The notes below the pieces were generated by a model. The model worked only from the letters and a program-made list of their open reading frames with translations. It made no database searches and was not told where the DNA came from. This document shows positions 32,189-42,828 of a stretch of DNA of 60,000 nt, piece after piece (positions within the stretch are counted from its first letter, which is position 1; each line of letters begins with the position of its first letter). Origin of the DNA: Cryptomeria japonica (lineage: Eukaryota; Streptophyta; Pinopsida; Cupressales; Cupressaceae); contig NC_081415.1 in assembly GCF_030272615.1 (NCBI RefSeq), positions 506,557,373-506,617,372 of the forward strand. The letters run 5' to 3'. A program made the translations under genes and the position numbers.

Positions 32189-33844
32189 TGTTGGGTGAAT
32201 ATTTTGTCACTAACGTACCAATGACAAAATATGTATTTCCCACATAGCTATGGTAAGACAAAGTCTTTCCTCTCATCAAGGGGAGGTTCCCTGGAAGAAT
32301 TTGGGTATTTCAACAACTTTAAAATTAAATTCGGAGGTAAGCTTAAGGCATGTAATTCTCTTTTTTCAGAATTAATGTCTCCCTTCACTTGATATTTCTT
32401 ACGACTAACAAAACTAACAACTAATAGAACTTCTTTACAATGCTTTTTTTAAAATTTCAACAATCATGTAAGCTCAAAGTCTTACATGAGTGCAACTTAC
32501 TATAATCACCACACTTACCACTATAATCACAACTTGTAGCTCAAAGTCTCCAAGATGTGATTAATTTTCCTAAAAAACTAAGAGCAACTGATAGCAATAC
32601 AAAGCTTACTATGTAATCACTTAACTATCAGAAGATTTCCCAAATATGCAAATAGCACAAAGTCTACTTATCACAATTGGAAAGTTCTCTTACTCACATA
32701 AACAATATCACCAATAAGATTCAAGTATTTAAGAGATGATTATGAGAACTGGACCAAAGAACAATTCAATCATAAACACAATCTTCGGCCCAACACAAAG
32801 TTTGGAAACTAGCGGATTGCTATCTTTATTTCCTTGAATCAATCTTTACATCAAAAAGCTCAAAGTCTTTGTTGAGGCAAAAATTCGGCAGAGTCCTTCT
32901 TAGCATAATAAAAGATAAATATTTACAAATGAGGTTCCTCCTTTTATAGGAAAAGGAGTTGAGAAAAATGTGGGCTCAGTTGAATAATTCAACTACAGAG
33001 TTCCACTTGACTACAACTACTACATAAAATAAAAAATGCAATTGCAAGAAAAAATTTTGTAACAAAATATGCAACTACATGAAAACCACATAGTGTCAAT
33101 GACACTTTATTCTTCGTTTTATTTCCTTTGGATTTACTTGGAGAAAGATCACTCATCCACCAGTATCTGCAACACTTTCATCACAAAAATCGACATTCAC
33201 CATTAGATCGCCAACTTCAAAGATTCAAAATGATGCTTGAAAGATCAAAACTACCCTTAGACAAAAAGACAAAAAAAATAGCAAATTGGGTTTTAAAACC
33301 TGATCTGCACTTGGGTAGAACCTAGGATGCAGATCGAGTTTTAAAACTTGACCTGAACGTGCAGAAAATGACCTACAAGTCAGGAAAAATTTTCCGACCT
33401 ATCAATAGATAGACTTGCAGGTCGGAAAAAATTTCCCAACTTGCACCAAGGCAGACCTGCAGGTCGGGAAAAATTTCCCGATCTATCAATAGACATACTT
33501 GCAGGTCGGAAAAAATTTCCCGACCTGCACCAAGGTAGACGTGCACATAGGCAGACCTGCAGGTCGGGAACTTTGCAGACCAAAACTGCACTACGGGTTT
33601 TAAAACTCGATGTGCAAGAAAACACAACAAACACTGCATTTCGAGTTTTAAAACCTGAAGTGCAGCCAAAAGATGAAATAAAAGATTAAGGAAAAAACAT
33701 GAAAACAAAAATGAAAAAAACAAAGATGCAAACTGACACGACTTATGAGATAAGTCAACCGATCTTGGAGGACGTGGGCTACGAAACAGACAAATTTCGT
33801 AGGGGTTGTCCCATGATTCAGGCTAGTTGAAATCAGTGACAACA
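32189..33844 (-). repeat. 5' LTR of element E (1656 bp)
   Basis: TGTTG to CAACA. A TATAAAA box is at 32942-32948 on the minus strand. The palindrome block (33360-33580) is longer here than in the other LTR, with extra units containing gcaggtcgggaaaaatttcc. This accounts for most of the length difference. Confidence 0.9.
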
Positions 33845-33849
33845 GTCTT

Positions 33850-34677
33850 CATGCTATGCTTATGGTTGAAATCTCTTTAAACATGATTTCATATTGATTT
33901 TACTAATCTCTATTTTCATAGCGTTTCAGTTTTTTTTTTGTCACTAATATTTGATATTTTGTAAAATATTTAAAATCAAAAGATTACATACCTTTCCAAA
34001 ATCCTTCAAAATTGATTGGTCGAATTATAAAAACCAATGCCATCTAAAGCCATCATCTTGTCAAGAAGACCTAACCCCACACCGACCCAAATACAAAATC
34101 CTCTTTGTCTATTACATTCATCTTGCAACACTAAAACTTCCAATATAAAAATAAAATTTTTGTTACATCTACTCAAAACCGAACAAAATTTTCATACCCC
34201 AAAAACCAAAGAAATTCATACCCCATAGCCCCCCATGGGCCCATTCACCCAGTAGTCTTCCAAGTCAAATCCCCCCCATTGACCACTTCTCCTTCACAAC
34301 TTCCCCACCTGCCACCCCCATTTCTTTCAATCACAAAAATTGCTCCAATAATTTTCACCCATAGTCACTTTTGCTCTCCTCAATTATTGGCCTCCCAATC
34401 TTTTAATCTAATAAATGGCATTAGGACACGAACTCCTTCTTCTTATGTTACCTTCCCATCTTCAAGATCAAATCCCATACCTAGAATGACCCTCACGAGC
34501 ATAGGTTGGAGGCTATACATCCAATCCTCCCCCACACATGTCTTCAACACCCATTCAATCTCCTCTTGTTCCCAATCTCCAACCCCTAAGCCACCACCAT
34601 GGATACAATATCAACATTTGTGCAATGCCTATGTTGTATCTCCTTGAACACTTTCCCCAGTACCATCTTCAAGGCCT
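33850..34677. other. End of LTR D and unassigned DNA
   Basis: The start continues LTR D. The rest is C-rich on the plus strand near 34200-34600 and gives long but low-complexity ORFs that I do not believe. I see no gene. Confidence 0.4.
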
Positions 34678-34679
34678 TC

Positions 34680-35326
34680 AAGAAATCCTTGTCCCCATGT
34701 TCAAAAATTTATTTGAGCCTCTTTTCCGTAATCCTTCCTTCAAACACTCTAGATGTTGTTTTGGAGTATATAGCAAGAAAATCACTTCCATGTTGTGTTT
34801 ACAATGCCACCTATCACCTAAAATCTCATCACACACAATATTGTCAAGGTAATACTTTATCCCTTTAAGTACTCTTCCCAACATCTTACTTCCTTATCGC
34901 AACATAATTGCTTTCCTAAAATGATAGCATCTGCTAGATCTCCATAATCCTCATACACATTTCCACCACCTTCAACATTTAATGAAGTTGCCCATTTGGA
35001 CCCAAATGCATCTGCCACCTCATTCCCAAACCGTAGCATAAGAAAGATTTGAAAATCTTCAAAAGTGGATATGATTTGTTTGGCAATTAATTCTTTTTTT
35101 TCAAATGTCATGCATTTAAATGGCCTTGTTTAATGGCATTGATAAAAATTAATGAATCACCTTCAAGTTGAATTTTTGAAAATCCCATTTTCTTCCCTTT
35201 TTTGAGAAAGCTCCTTGTATTATCTTTATTTGTTAAGTATTGTGTTGTCAACTTGAGAAATTTCCTTGTATTATCTTTACAAATGAAATAGCATACATAA
35301 TGGATAGTAACAAAGACATTGATCAC
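34680..35326 (-). pseudogene. RNase H-like (RVT_3 type) remnant
   Basis: The minus strand reads GKKMGFSKIQLEGDSLIFIN, then after a frameshift KKELIAKQIISTFEDFQIFL and RFGNEVADAFGSKWATSL. This resembles the RVT_3/RNase H domain of plant LINE-related and domesticated sequences: the E-G-D-S active-site block, an intervening helix, and the R-x-G-N-E-V-A-D motif. It is about 130 residues with no RT nearby. The following 34680-34856 stretch is open but unrecognised. It may be the 3' tail of a LINE or a copy of a host RNase H-like gene. Confidence 0.55.
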
Positions 35327-35830
35327 TTGTTGTTTTACACATCCTCATGGTTTCTTTGTTTCTTAAACCCTTATAGTTTTACTGACTTTAAGAAGTATTA
35401 TTTCTATTGTTTCCTTGATGTTCATTTCCTTTTCATTTTTCTATACCCTTACTATTTTACATCCTCATTGTCTATTTTGTTCCTTAAACTATCATGTCCC
35501 CCACTTGAAACTCTAATTGTGACATTTCCATCCAACTTCAAAAACAATTTCAAACTTTGTTAAGTATTTTTTTGTCAACTTGAGAAATCTCCTTGTGTTA
35601 TCTTTACAAATGAAATAGCATACATAATGGATAGTGACAAAGACATTGATCACTTGCAGTTTTACTCATCCTCATGGTTTCTTTTGTTTCTTAAATCCTT
35701 ATTGCTTTACAGACTTTAGGAAGTGTTATGTTCATTGTTTCCTTGATGTTCATTTCCTTTCTAAATTTTCTATGCCCTTATTATTTTACATCCTTATGGT
35801 TTATTTTGTTCCTTAAACCCTTACTATTTC
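35231..35830. repeat. Direct duplication, period 327 bp
   Basis: The segment starting tgttaagtatt at 35231 is repeated at 35558. Long shared words include aaatgaaatagcatacataa, gacattgatcacttg and gtttccttgatgttcatttc. Copies are about 260-270 bp each and roughly 85-90 percent alike by eye. Neither copy has a protein match. Confidence 0.85.
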
Positions 35831-35839
35831 ACATTTGTG

Positions 35840-36152
35840 TTACTTTAGTGCACAAGCAAGTTAACAAATAACATGTCCATGGATCATTGTCCAAAAAAAA
35901 ACACATTATGTAATGGGAACCATACTTCTTATGTTCAAGCAACACTGTCATCTTACATAATATATTAATTGAATATAAAAATGCATAACTATATAAAATA
36001 AGCATGTAAATTTTGTTCTATTTCATAGTTACACATATTCAACAATACTTGAATCAGGCAGCATAGATATGCAATTTTATAATCTCAAACTAGTGAACTT
36101 TTTATTTTCTGGGTTTGATTAGTAACATACTGATTTTACTTATTACCTTCAG
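35840..36152. other. Unassigned AT-rich DNA before the Pogo-like ORF
   Basis: No feature was recognised except a splice-acceptor-like ttattaccttcag directly before the ATG at 36153, suggesting that the transposase had an upstream exon. Confidence 0.35.
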
Positions 36153-38428
36153 ATGAGGAAGGTAGATCGGAAGACGACCTGTGTTGGAAAGAAAAGAGAA
36201 TCCACAGGGTTGCATGCTCATAAAAGAGAAGGCAAATTCTTTACAGACTATGAAACCACACCTCCAAGTTTTAGTGATCTGCAACATGTAGCACCAACAA
36301 TGGGTGTTATTACAACTAAGAGGCGACCAATAATTACAATGCAATGTAAGTTGTGGCCTTCCAGTGACATGGAAGGGGCACTCAAAGATGTTGAGCAAAA
36401 CAACCTATCAATAAGGGTTGCATTAAAAAAAATGGCACATCCCAACAACCACACTCTCAAAATGGTTGGGTGGTCTCATAACCACATCCAAGAAAGGACC
36501 CCCAAAAATCCTCACCAGCGTGGAAGAAGACACTATTTTTGAATGGTACAAATAGATGGCAATAATTGGTCGCGAACTCGAGATTGTCAACTTAAAGGCA
36601 AAGGTCGCTCAGATTTGCCAAACTAGACCCAACCCTTTCAAGAACAACCTACTTGGGAAGTCTTGGTGGTTGGGTTTTAAGGCTTGACATGTAGAACTCA
36701 CAATGCGGATAGATAAAGGCCTTGAAAAAGATAGGGCATTGAACTTCAGGCCAACAATTGTATCTGCTTTCTACGAGACATTGTCAAAAGCATATGTTGC
36801 AAATCCATACAGTCTTTCTCACATATGGAATTGCAATGAAATTGGTATCAAACGAGCAAAAATGGGGCAATGAGGTACTAGCTAGAAGAGGAAGTAGGAC
36901 TATTTCTTACATAAATCCTAAGAGTTGAGAATGGACCATTCTATCTTGTGTTAATGCTTCCAAGAAAATCATTATAGGGTTCTACTTGTTTAAGGGCAAG
37001 AGGCAGTTACAAAATTACATCTCCAACTACCAACTATGTGCTTACATGGTAGCCTAGCCACATGCATGATTGACAAAGGAATTCATCGTGAATTGGTTTC
37101 ATTAAAACGCCCGCTCTATTCCAGGGGGTGTTTCACCCACCAACAGGCAAATGTTGATTTTAGATGACCATGGCAGCCATGTTGCACTCAAAATCATCCA
37201 CAGGGAAAGGATGTTATGTATTGATCTACTAACATTTTTGGACCACACCTAACATAAACTACAACCCCTACATGTGAGTGTATTTTCTCCTTTCAAAACA
37301 TACTTCAAATATGAACGAGCATCATGGTTGGCAAGGTTTCCCAATGTTGAAATCAAGAGAAAATAAATTGCAGAACTAGGTAGCAAATTGTTGACAAAAG
37401 AAATGAATATTTCTAACATTGTATCAAGATTTAGAAGTACTAAGATATGACTCCTTAATCCTAATACACTCGTGGAGGACATGCAGCCCAACAACACATT
37501 CCAAATTAATGATGGCAAAGATGCTTCAATGGTGCAAAACATACTTAGCCTATATGGATTTGTTGTTTCAACAAAAGATATTAAACAAAGCATTTCTCAA
37601 AACAATCATCCACCACCTCATAACATGGTGGAAGGCTAGGTTGATAATATGGATGACACTCTTAGTCTTCCCTCAAAGACAATACCTCATAACATGGTGG
37701 AAGGCCAAATTGAGAATACAAAGGATAGTCTTGGTCTTCCCTTTGAACCAATACCACCATCATGATTGGTGGATGGGGCGATCAATCTATGTATTGATTT
37801 GCAAACCCAAGAATAACATGGGGCTTTTAGTTTCCCATCACCACCCACAACTATCCCACCAGAACTAGTGCATTACTACACTAATTCTATCATTTCAGAT
37901 TGTGGAAATGATGCATATTTCACACAAAACTTAGCAACAGTTGGCAACAATGAAGAGGACAACATAGAGACACAAGTAAATGAAACCCAATCTTCTCGAT
38001 CGACACCGACAATTAGTAAATTATTAAAGCTACTTGTGCACATTGTGAACCAAAAACATAGCAGGGGAGCGGATAATGAAATCGGGTTGAGTCGACAATC
38101 TCATCTTTTAACATCCAACGATTACATGAATCTTTTGATGAAGCAAGAGTTGAGGAAGAAAGAATTTGAGGAGATCAAAGTCTAAAATAAAGAGCACACG
38201 AAGGAGAATAAGGAAGCACATCTCTTGGCAAAGGAAAAGGAGCAGGACATAATAGAAACAGAAATTATGTGTAAAGAGAAGGAAAGGCTCAAAGAATAAT
38301 AGAAGAAGGATGAGGAGGCCAGAAAAGAGCAAGAGAAGGCAATGAAGGAATAAGAGGCAGAGGAAAGGTCCATTCAAGATAAGGCAAGGGATTTGGCAAG
38401 AAAAAAGGTGGTTAACCAATCCATCCAC
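36153..38428 (+). pseudogene. Pogo-like (CENP-B/Tc5, DDE_1) transposase, dead
   Basis: The order of motifs is diagnostic. A psq-type helix-turn-helix comes first (WPSSDMEGALKDVEQNNLS, 36350-36420). A CENP-B-like segment follows (GKSWWLGFKA, DRALNFRPTIVSAFYETLSK, 36650-36800). The DDE_1 domain comes next: IWNCNEIGI at 36823, SIPGGVSPTNRQMLILDDHG and GSHVALKII at 37115-37190, and LQPLHVSVFSPFKTYFKYER at 37258-37320. The last part is a lysine/glutamate-rich coiled coil (37900-38400). The first catalytic Asp is Asn (NCNEIG) and the third is His (PLHVSV), so two of three metal-binding residues are lost, and many stops break the frame. Transposases of this group cut and paste DNA at TA targets. I could not find its terminal inverted repeats. 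Confidence 0.78.
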
Positions 38429-39225
38429 TCACATACCTGAAAACCATGGCATAATGTGGGATATGATCAACATAAACATCCCTAATTTTTTAGATGCAAT
38501 GAATTATCTAATTGGCTCATCATCCCTTAACTTTTCTACTCCTATGAATTATATTGCAAGGCTCCCATCACATGTAACCAACATTGGATATTCAAGCCTA
38601 ACTTCTACTAAAGTGACTAGTACTAGATATTGTAACCCAACTTCAAGTCAAGTGACTATCACTCCACAACCAACATAAAGGGATGAGAACATGGTTCCCA
38701 TTGCATCCTCAAGGGACCAACCTACATCACCCGCTACTCATTTCCCTGTTTGGTTTTCTTGAGTTTGGGATTGATGCATAATTGAAACAACAATGGACAA
38801 TTTATAGAGGCATACTTGTTTTTTTTGTTTTTGATTTATACTAGTAGATATGAACTACAACTTTGTGTTATGACTATATAGATAGGACATGCTTTTTGTT
38901 TCCAACTATATTCAATTGGTCTCACTTATATGTGGATGCAATCTGCAACCCCTAAATGGATTATTTGACCAAGGTCTCAACAAGTGCATGAACATAGGCA
39001 AGAGGCACTATGTGTTATCGAAGAACCCTTTTTATTTAATTTTGTAGTTTGTTTGCCATGTGTAACAAGAGGATTCATCTAAGATGTCAAAATTTTGACA
39101 TTTTAGTGCGGTGACTAAAACTTTCCATGGCCCACCCTATCAACGTGCGTGGTGTAGCCTGTGGCCACGTGGCATTCCATCCCATGGCTACCCTTGTATC
39201 CAACTTGTTCTCATTTATGGATTGT

Positions 39226-39291
39226 CATCACCCCACACCCTTCCTTACAATGGCATTAACTCTGCATCCCTTCTCCTTACATCCACCGCAT
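39226..39291 (+). repeat. Inverted repeat, left arm (partner 48559-48624)
   Basis: These 66 bp match the reverse complement of 48559-48624 without gaps at 55 of 66 positions, including attaactctgc and cttccttgca/cttccttaca. Arms are 9.3 kb apart and enclose copia F. They may be inverted copies of a dispersed repeat. Confidence 0.75.
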
Positions 39292-41101
39292 AGCTCGCAA
39301 ATTTCAAGTAGAAAAACATACAATGCTCCCGACTGCTCGTCATTTGAGCCAACTTTCCTTCTATTCTCTTTTGCCTCTTCTTTATTGTTCGACTCATTTC
39401 ACACTAGAATGCGTTCACCTAGGGTTTGAAAAAATGCTCACTTCAGATACCATGCAAACTCTTCAGGTATATGCATAGGTATATATGTGAAATGTTTTCT
39501 TTCACTAGTTTTTTCTTGGGCAATTAACCAGGGGCACCATTCTCCCTTCCACCTCAGAGATGGATACACCATCATTCTTGGGAAATTCACATCCACCGTG
39601 AAGTGGTAGTGCAAGGAGAACACGCAACCATTAGAAGGCATTTTTAGTGTTGATTTGTGTTGCATACCACACATTTATTAGAAGGCCTTTTTAGTGTTCA
39701 ATTGTGTTGCAGAGCTCACCCATTCAATTTGAATGGTGGAGTGCAACATAATTCAACAGTAAAAGGATATCAAATAGCCGCATGTCCTCCTTGCATAGAC
39801 CGCATACTAGGGTGGACTGTGATGTTGTATTTGAAATAAATTTGCTGGTAGTGTTGTCCACATGTCCATATGTCTAATTCGTATAGATGTTGTTGGCACA
39901 TTTAAGACCCCACACATGTATTGGTTGTCTCCCCTAGGCATTAGCAACCTCAAGGACCCAACTTGATTTCACATGTGCAATAAGGATACACAACCATTTG
40001 AAAGCACTTAAAGTATTAAATTGTGTTGTATATCTCTTCCATTCACTTTGAATGGTAGAGTGCAACAAAATTTAACAATATAAGGGTATCAAATAACATG
40101 TCCCGGTTTCTACAATCACAATACAAGGATATAATGTATTTGAAACAAATGTTGTTGGTAATGTTATGCACATGTGTATATGATGTACCACATATAAGCC
40201 CTTGCACAAGTGTCTTTTATCATTTTCTATGGCTTGAATGTATTAAAGAATTAAAGGCCAAATGTGTTGTATGAAATCATATATCTACTTTCAAATTAGA
40301 TATTTGGTTTGTATATTGTTTCTATTTTGTTTCCAAGCTTATGTCTATACATACTTGTCTATGTTTTCTTTTTGTAGCACAATTCAAATTAGATATGTGC
40401 ACAATTAACAATTAATCAAATAAGATATAAAATTTAGATAAGATTACAATTCAAATCAAGTTTACTATGTTACAAAATGCATGAGTATACTGCAACATAA
40501 ATTCTCATGGAAATCGTTTGCCAAATACAGTCACCTATATGTATAAGGTTTACAATCCAAACAAGGTGTGTACAACTCAAATTAGATATGACCTTTCAAT
40601 TCATTTATTAACATGTAAAGAATATTAGGGCGAGTGTAAAGAATAAAGGAATGGTGCCAATTAAGGGCGGTTGTCAATATGGACACAATTTAGGTATTAT
40701 GGATTTGTCGAACGGTTATCCAATGATAACCATTGTTACAAAATACATGACTACATTGCAACATAAATTCCCATGGAAACCATTTGCCAAATAGGGTCAC
40801 CTATATGTATAAGGTTTACAATTCAATTAAATTGTCAACAATTCAAAATAAATATGAACTTTGAAAAGAGCTACTAACAATTCAGGGTAAGTATATAGGT
40901 ATACTGCAACATAAAGACTATGATTAAGACTAAGACTATACATGAGTGTAAAGAAAACTAAACACTAAGATGAAGACATTAGATCAAATGCGCATGTACA
41001 CAATACTACCAACAACATTTTAATCTACATACTTGAAATGGTAAACAATGTGCATATAATTTAAATTAAGGGCAGAAGTAAACAGACTAAACACCAAGAT
41101 G

Positions 41102-41166
41102 TGCATTTACATCTACATCTACGTTTGCATATGCATTTGCATCTGCATCTGCATCTACATCTACAT
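41102..41166. repeat. Hexanucleotide-type CATCTR repeat
   Basis: About ten degenerate units of catcta, catctg or catttg. A sister tract is at about 47858-47912, on the other side of element F, embedded in the same duplicated host sequence. Confidence 0.8.
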
Positions 41167-41223
41167 GAATAATATGCATACAATTTATGGAATAGGGAAT
41201 ATGTAAATGGAGGGCAAAGGTAA

Positions 41224-41917
41224 GTATTGGTTTATGATCTGATGATGAGCGGTAATAATTATGACAAGTATGCATATTGTATGAAGAGAGTTTCAAAGTG
41301 ATTTTGGTGCGTTGAGATAACGTTTTTTGTCTAGGGAATGAACAAGTATATTGCATGTAATGCAAAACATGTGATGAGTTATTGAGTTCGATGAAGTAGT
41401 GATCAAGGAGCGATCGAGGCTTTCTTGAATGATGTGCAGAGATTATTATGTAATCCAGCAGTCATACTTGAACCGACTTGTTTGTAATCACTATGAGAGA
41501 ATTAGGTTTTTGTTGTGTTACCAACCTATTGATTTGTTTATAAGGTCGATGAGTTGTTTTGTTTCAGAGTTGGCAAAGTTTTAGTTGAGTGTGTGGTTGC
41601 AAAACCGGATGATGTATCTGCAATTTGTGTAAAGGCAGATAGGAGCATGAAAAAGATTTGAACAAGCAAGTGTAGTGCTATTCAAACAGATCGACAAACC
41701 CCTATTGTTTTCTAACAATTATAGCAGTTTGAAATCCCCTAACCGGGTAAGCTCTAACAAGCTTAGTGTTACTCAAATCCTCTAACCAAGTGGTTCATTA
41801 GCTTGGATTTCAAATCCTCTACCGAGGTTACTCCTCATAGGGTATTTCTTCTAACAAGGCATTATAGTCAATCCCTTAACCGGGTGGTCCCTAATAGGAT
41901 CTGTTCTTAACAAGACT
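41224..41917 (+). repeat. 5' LTR of copia F, truncated at both ends
   Basis: Matches 46591-47285 of the 3' LTR closely (for example gtattggtttatgatctgat). The first 238 bp and last 468 bp of the LTR are missing. The left edge lies directly in host DNA without TG and without a duplication. The right edge passes into an inverted LTR snippet and inverted gag. Confidence 0.85.
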
Positions 41918-42823
41918 ACACTTGCTTGTTCAGATCCTTTTTGCATGCAAAACATTTCAAAGGTAATTTACCTCTATATTTACTGGTACCTCTAGGAAAC
42001 CTCTCGGCCAACAATGCTTCAATCTCAACCAAACTGTAATCATCATCAACTTCTCTGTTGGATCTAGATTCATAACTGTGACTGAAATCTCTACTTTCCT
42101 CATAGATGGGTTAGAAACTGAAGCTCTAAATGCAAACTCAAATTTGTGAACACTACCATCATAACCATTTAATTCAGAAACAATAAGCTTATCAAAGATG
42201 GATTCAAGGGTTACCTTAGTTTTGTCAATAGATTTTAGCTCTTGAATGGTTGCAACTCGGATAGCGTAGACCGGTAGCGGGGCTCTTAACACCTTACTAA
42301 CCACTGTGGCATCTTCCACTTTACCACCAGCACTCTTGATCTCACCAACTATCTCTTTTATCTTCTGACCATACTGTTGTATATTCTCACCTTCAGCCAT
42401 CTACATGTCATCAAACTTTCCTCTTAGACTCTCTTCCTTGGCAATCTTCACATGTTCATCACCGCTATAACTCTCTTCAAGTTTCTTCCACACCTCATAT
42501 GCAGTCTCCAGACCATGGACATCTACATATTCTGCATCAGACAAAGAACTGATAATAGCCTCTAATGCTTGATTGTTTTATTGTTGCTCTTTTTTTTATC
42601 ATCAGTCATGATCCCACTAGCTGCAACATATTGAGTACCAACATGTTCCCAGTATTGATTTCCTAGACTCTTGATATAAATTTTCATTCAGTCACTCCAT
42701 ATTCTATAGTTCTCTCTATTAAACTTAGGACCTTCCTTCTTCATCATGTTCTACAAGATCTTTACCTCATGTTGTTAGGCTTAGACCTTAGAGGACCTGA
42801 AAAGCTCTGATACCAATTGATGG
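41915..42823 (-). pseudogene. Copia F Gag with PBS, inverted relative to pol
   Basis: The minus strand encodes a UBN2-type copia Gag: an N-terminal part ISSLSDAEYVDVHGLETAYE, then MAEGENIQQYGQKIKEIVGE and KVLRAPLPVYAIRVATIQEL. It then reads ALLAERFPRGTSKYRGK and KCFAC in the zinc knuckle, where it stops. A TAG stop occurs just before MAEGEN, near 42401. At the left border 41915-41947 is the reverse complement of LTR sequence (gaacaagcaagtgtag). At the right border is a PBS plus the last few LTR bases. Since pol immediately to the right is on the plus strand, the block PBS-gag has been flipped in place. Confidence 0.88.
42804..42815 (-). promoter_or_regulatory. Primer-binding site of copia F (initiator tRNA-Met), inverted
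   Basis: The plus strand gctctgatacca is the 3' end of initiator tRNA-Met; on the minus strand it is TGGTATCAGAGC. It is preceded there by CCACCATCAAT, the end of the F LTR. It points away from pol. Confidence 0.9.
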
Positions 42824-42828
42824 TGGTA

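Larger units (their letters stand above)
28342..33844 (-). mobile_element. Complete gag-only LTR retrotransposon E (5503 bp, TR-GAG-like)
   Basis: Two direct LTRs (28342-29875 and 32189-33844) share ends TGTTG and CAACA and flank a 2.3-kb interior. The 5-bp duplication GTCTT is at 28337-28341 and 33845-33849, so the insertion is complete. A PBS complementary to tRNA-Arg lies inside the right LTR, giving minus orientation. The interior encodes only a Gag-like frame with an acidic tail; protease, RT, RNase H and integrase are absent. It must have been mobilised by enzymes of another element. The LTRs differ by 122 bp in length and at many bases, so the insertion is not recent. Its target was LTR D. 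Confidence 0.9.
38429..41223. other. Noncoding DNA with local duplications
   Basis: No gene is supported. The block gttacaaaat with tgcaacataaatt and cacctatatgtataaggttt occurs at 40469-40565 and again at 40734-40830 (period 265). A looser pair with gaatggt-gagtgcaaca words is at about 39640-39780 and 39975-40110. One half of an inverted repeat is at 39226-39291. Hexamer-like catctg/catcta repeats lie at 41102-41166. The host block just left of element F reappears just right of it (47760-48010). Confidence 0.6.

Noticed and set aside
34279-34852. Plus-strand ORFs of 90-122 codons
   Set aside because: Proline- and serine-rich translations of C-rich DNA with no domain or conserved pattern.
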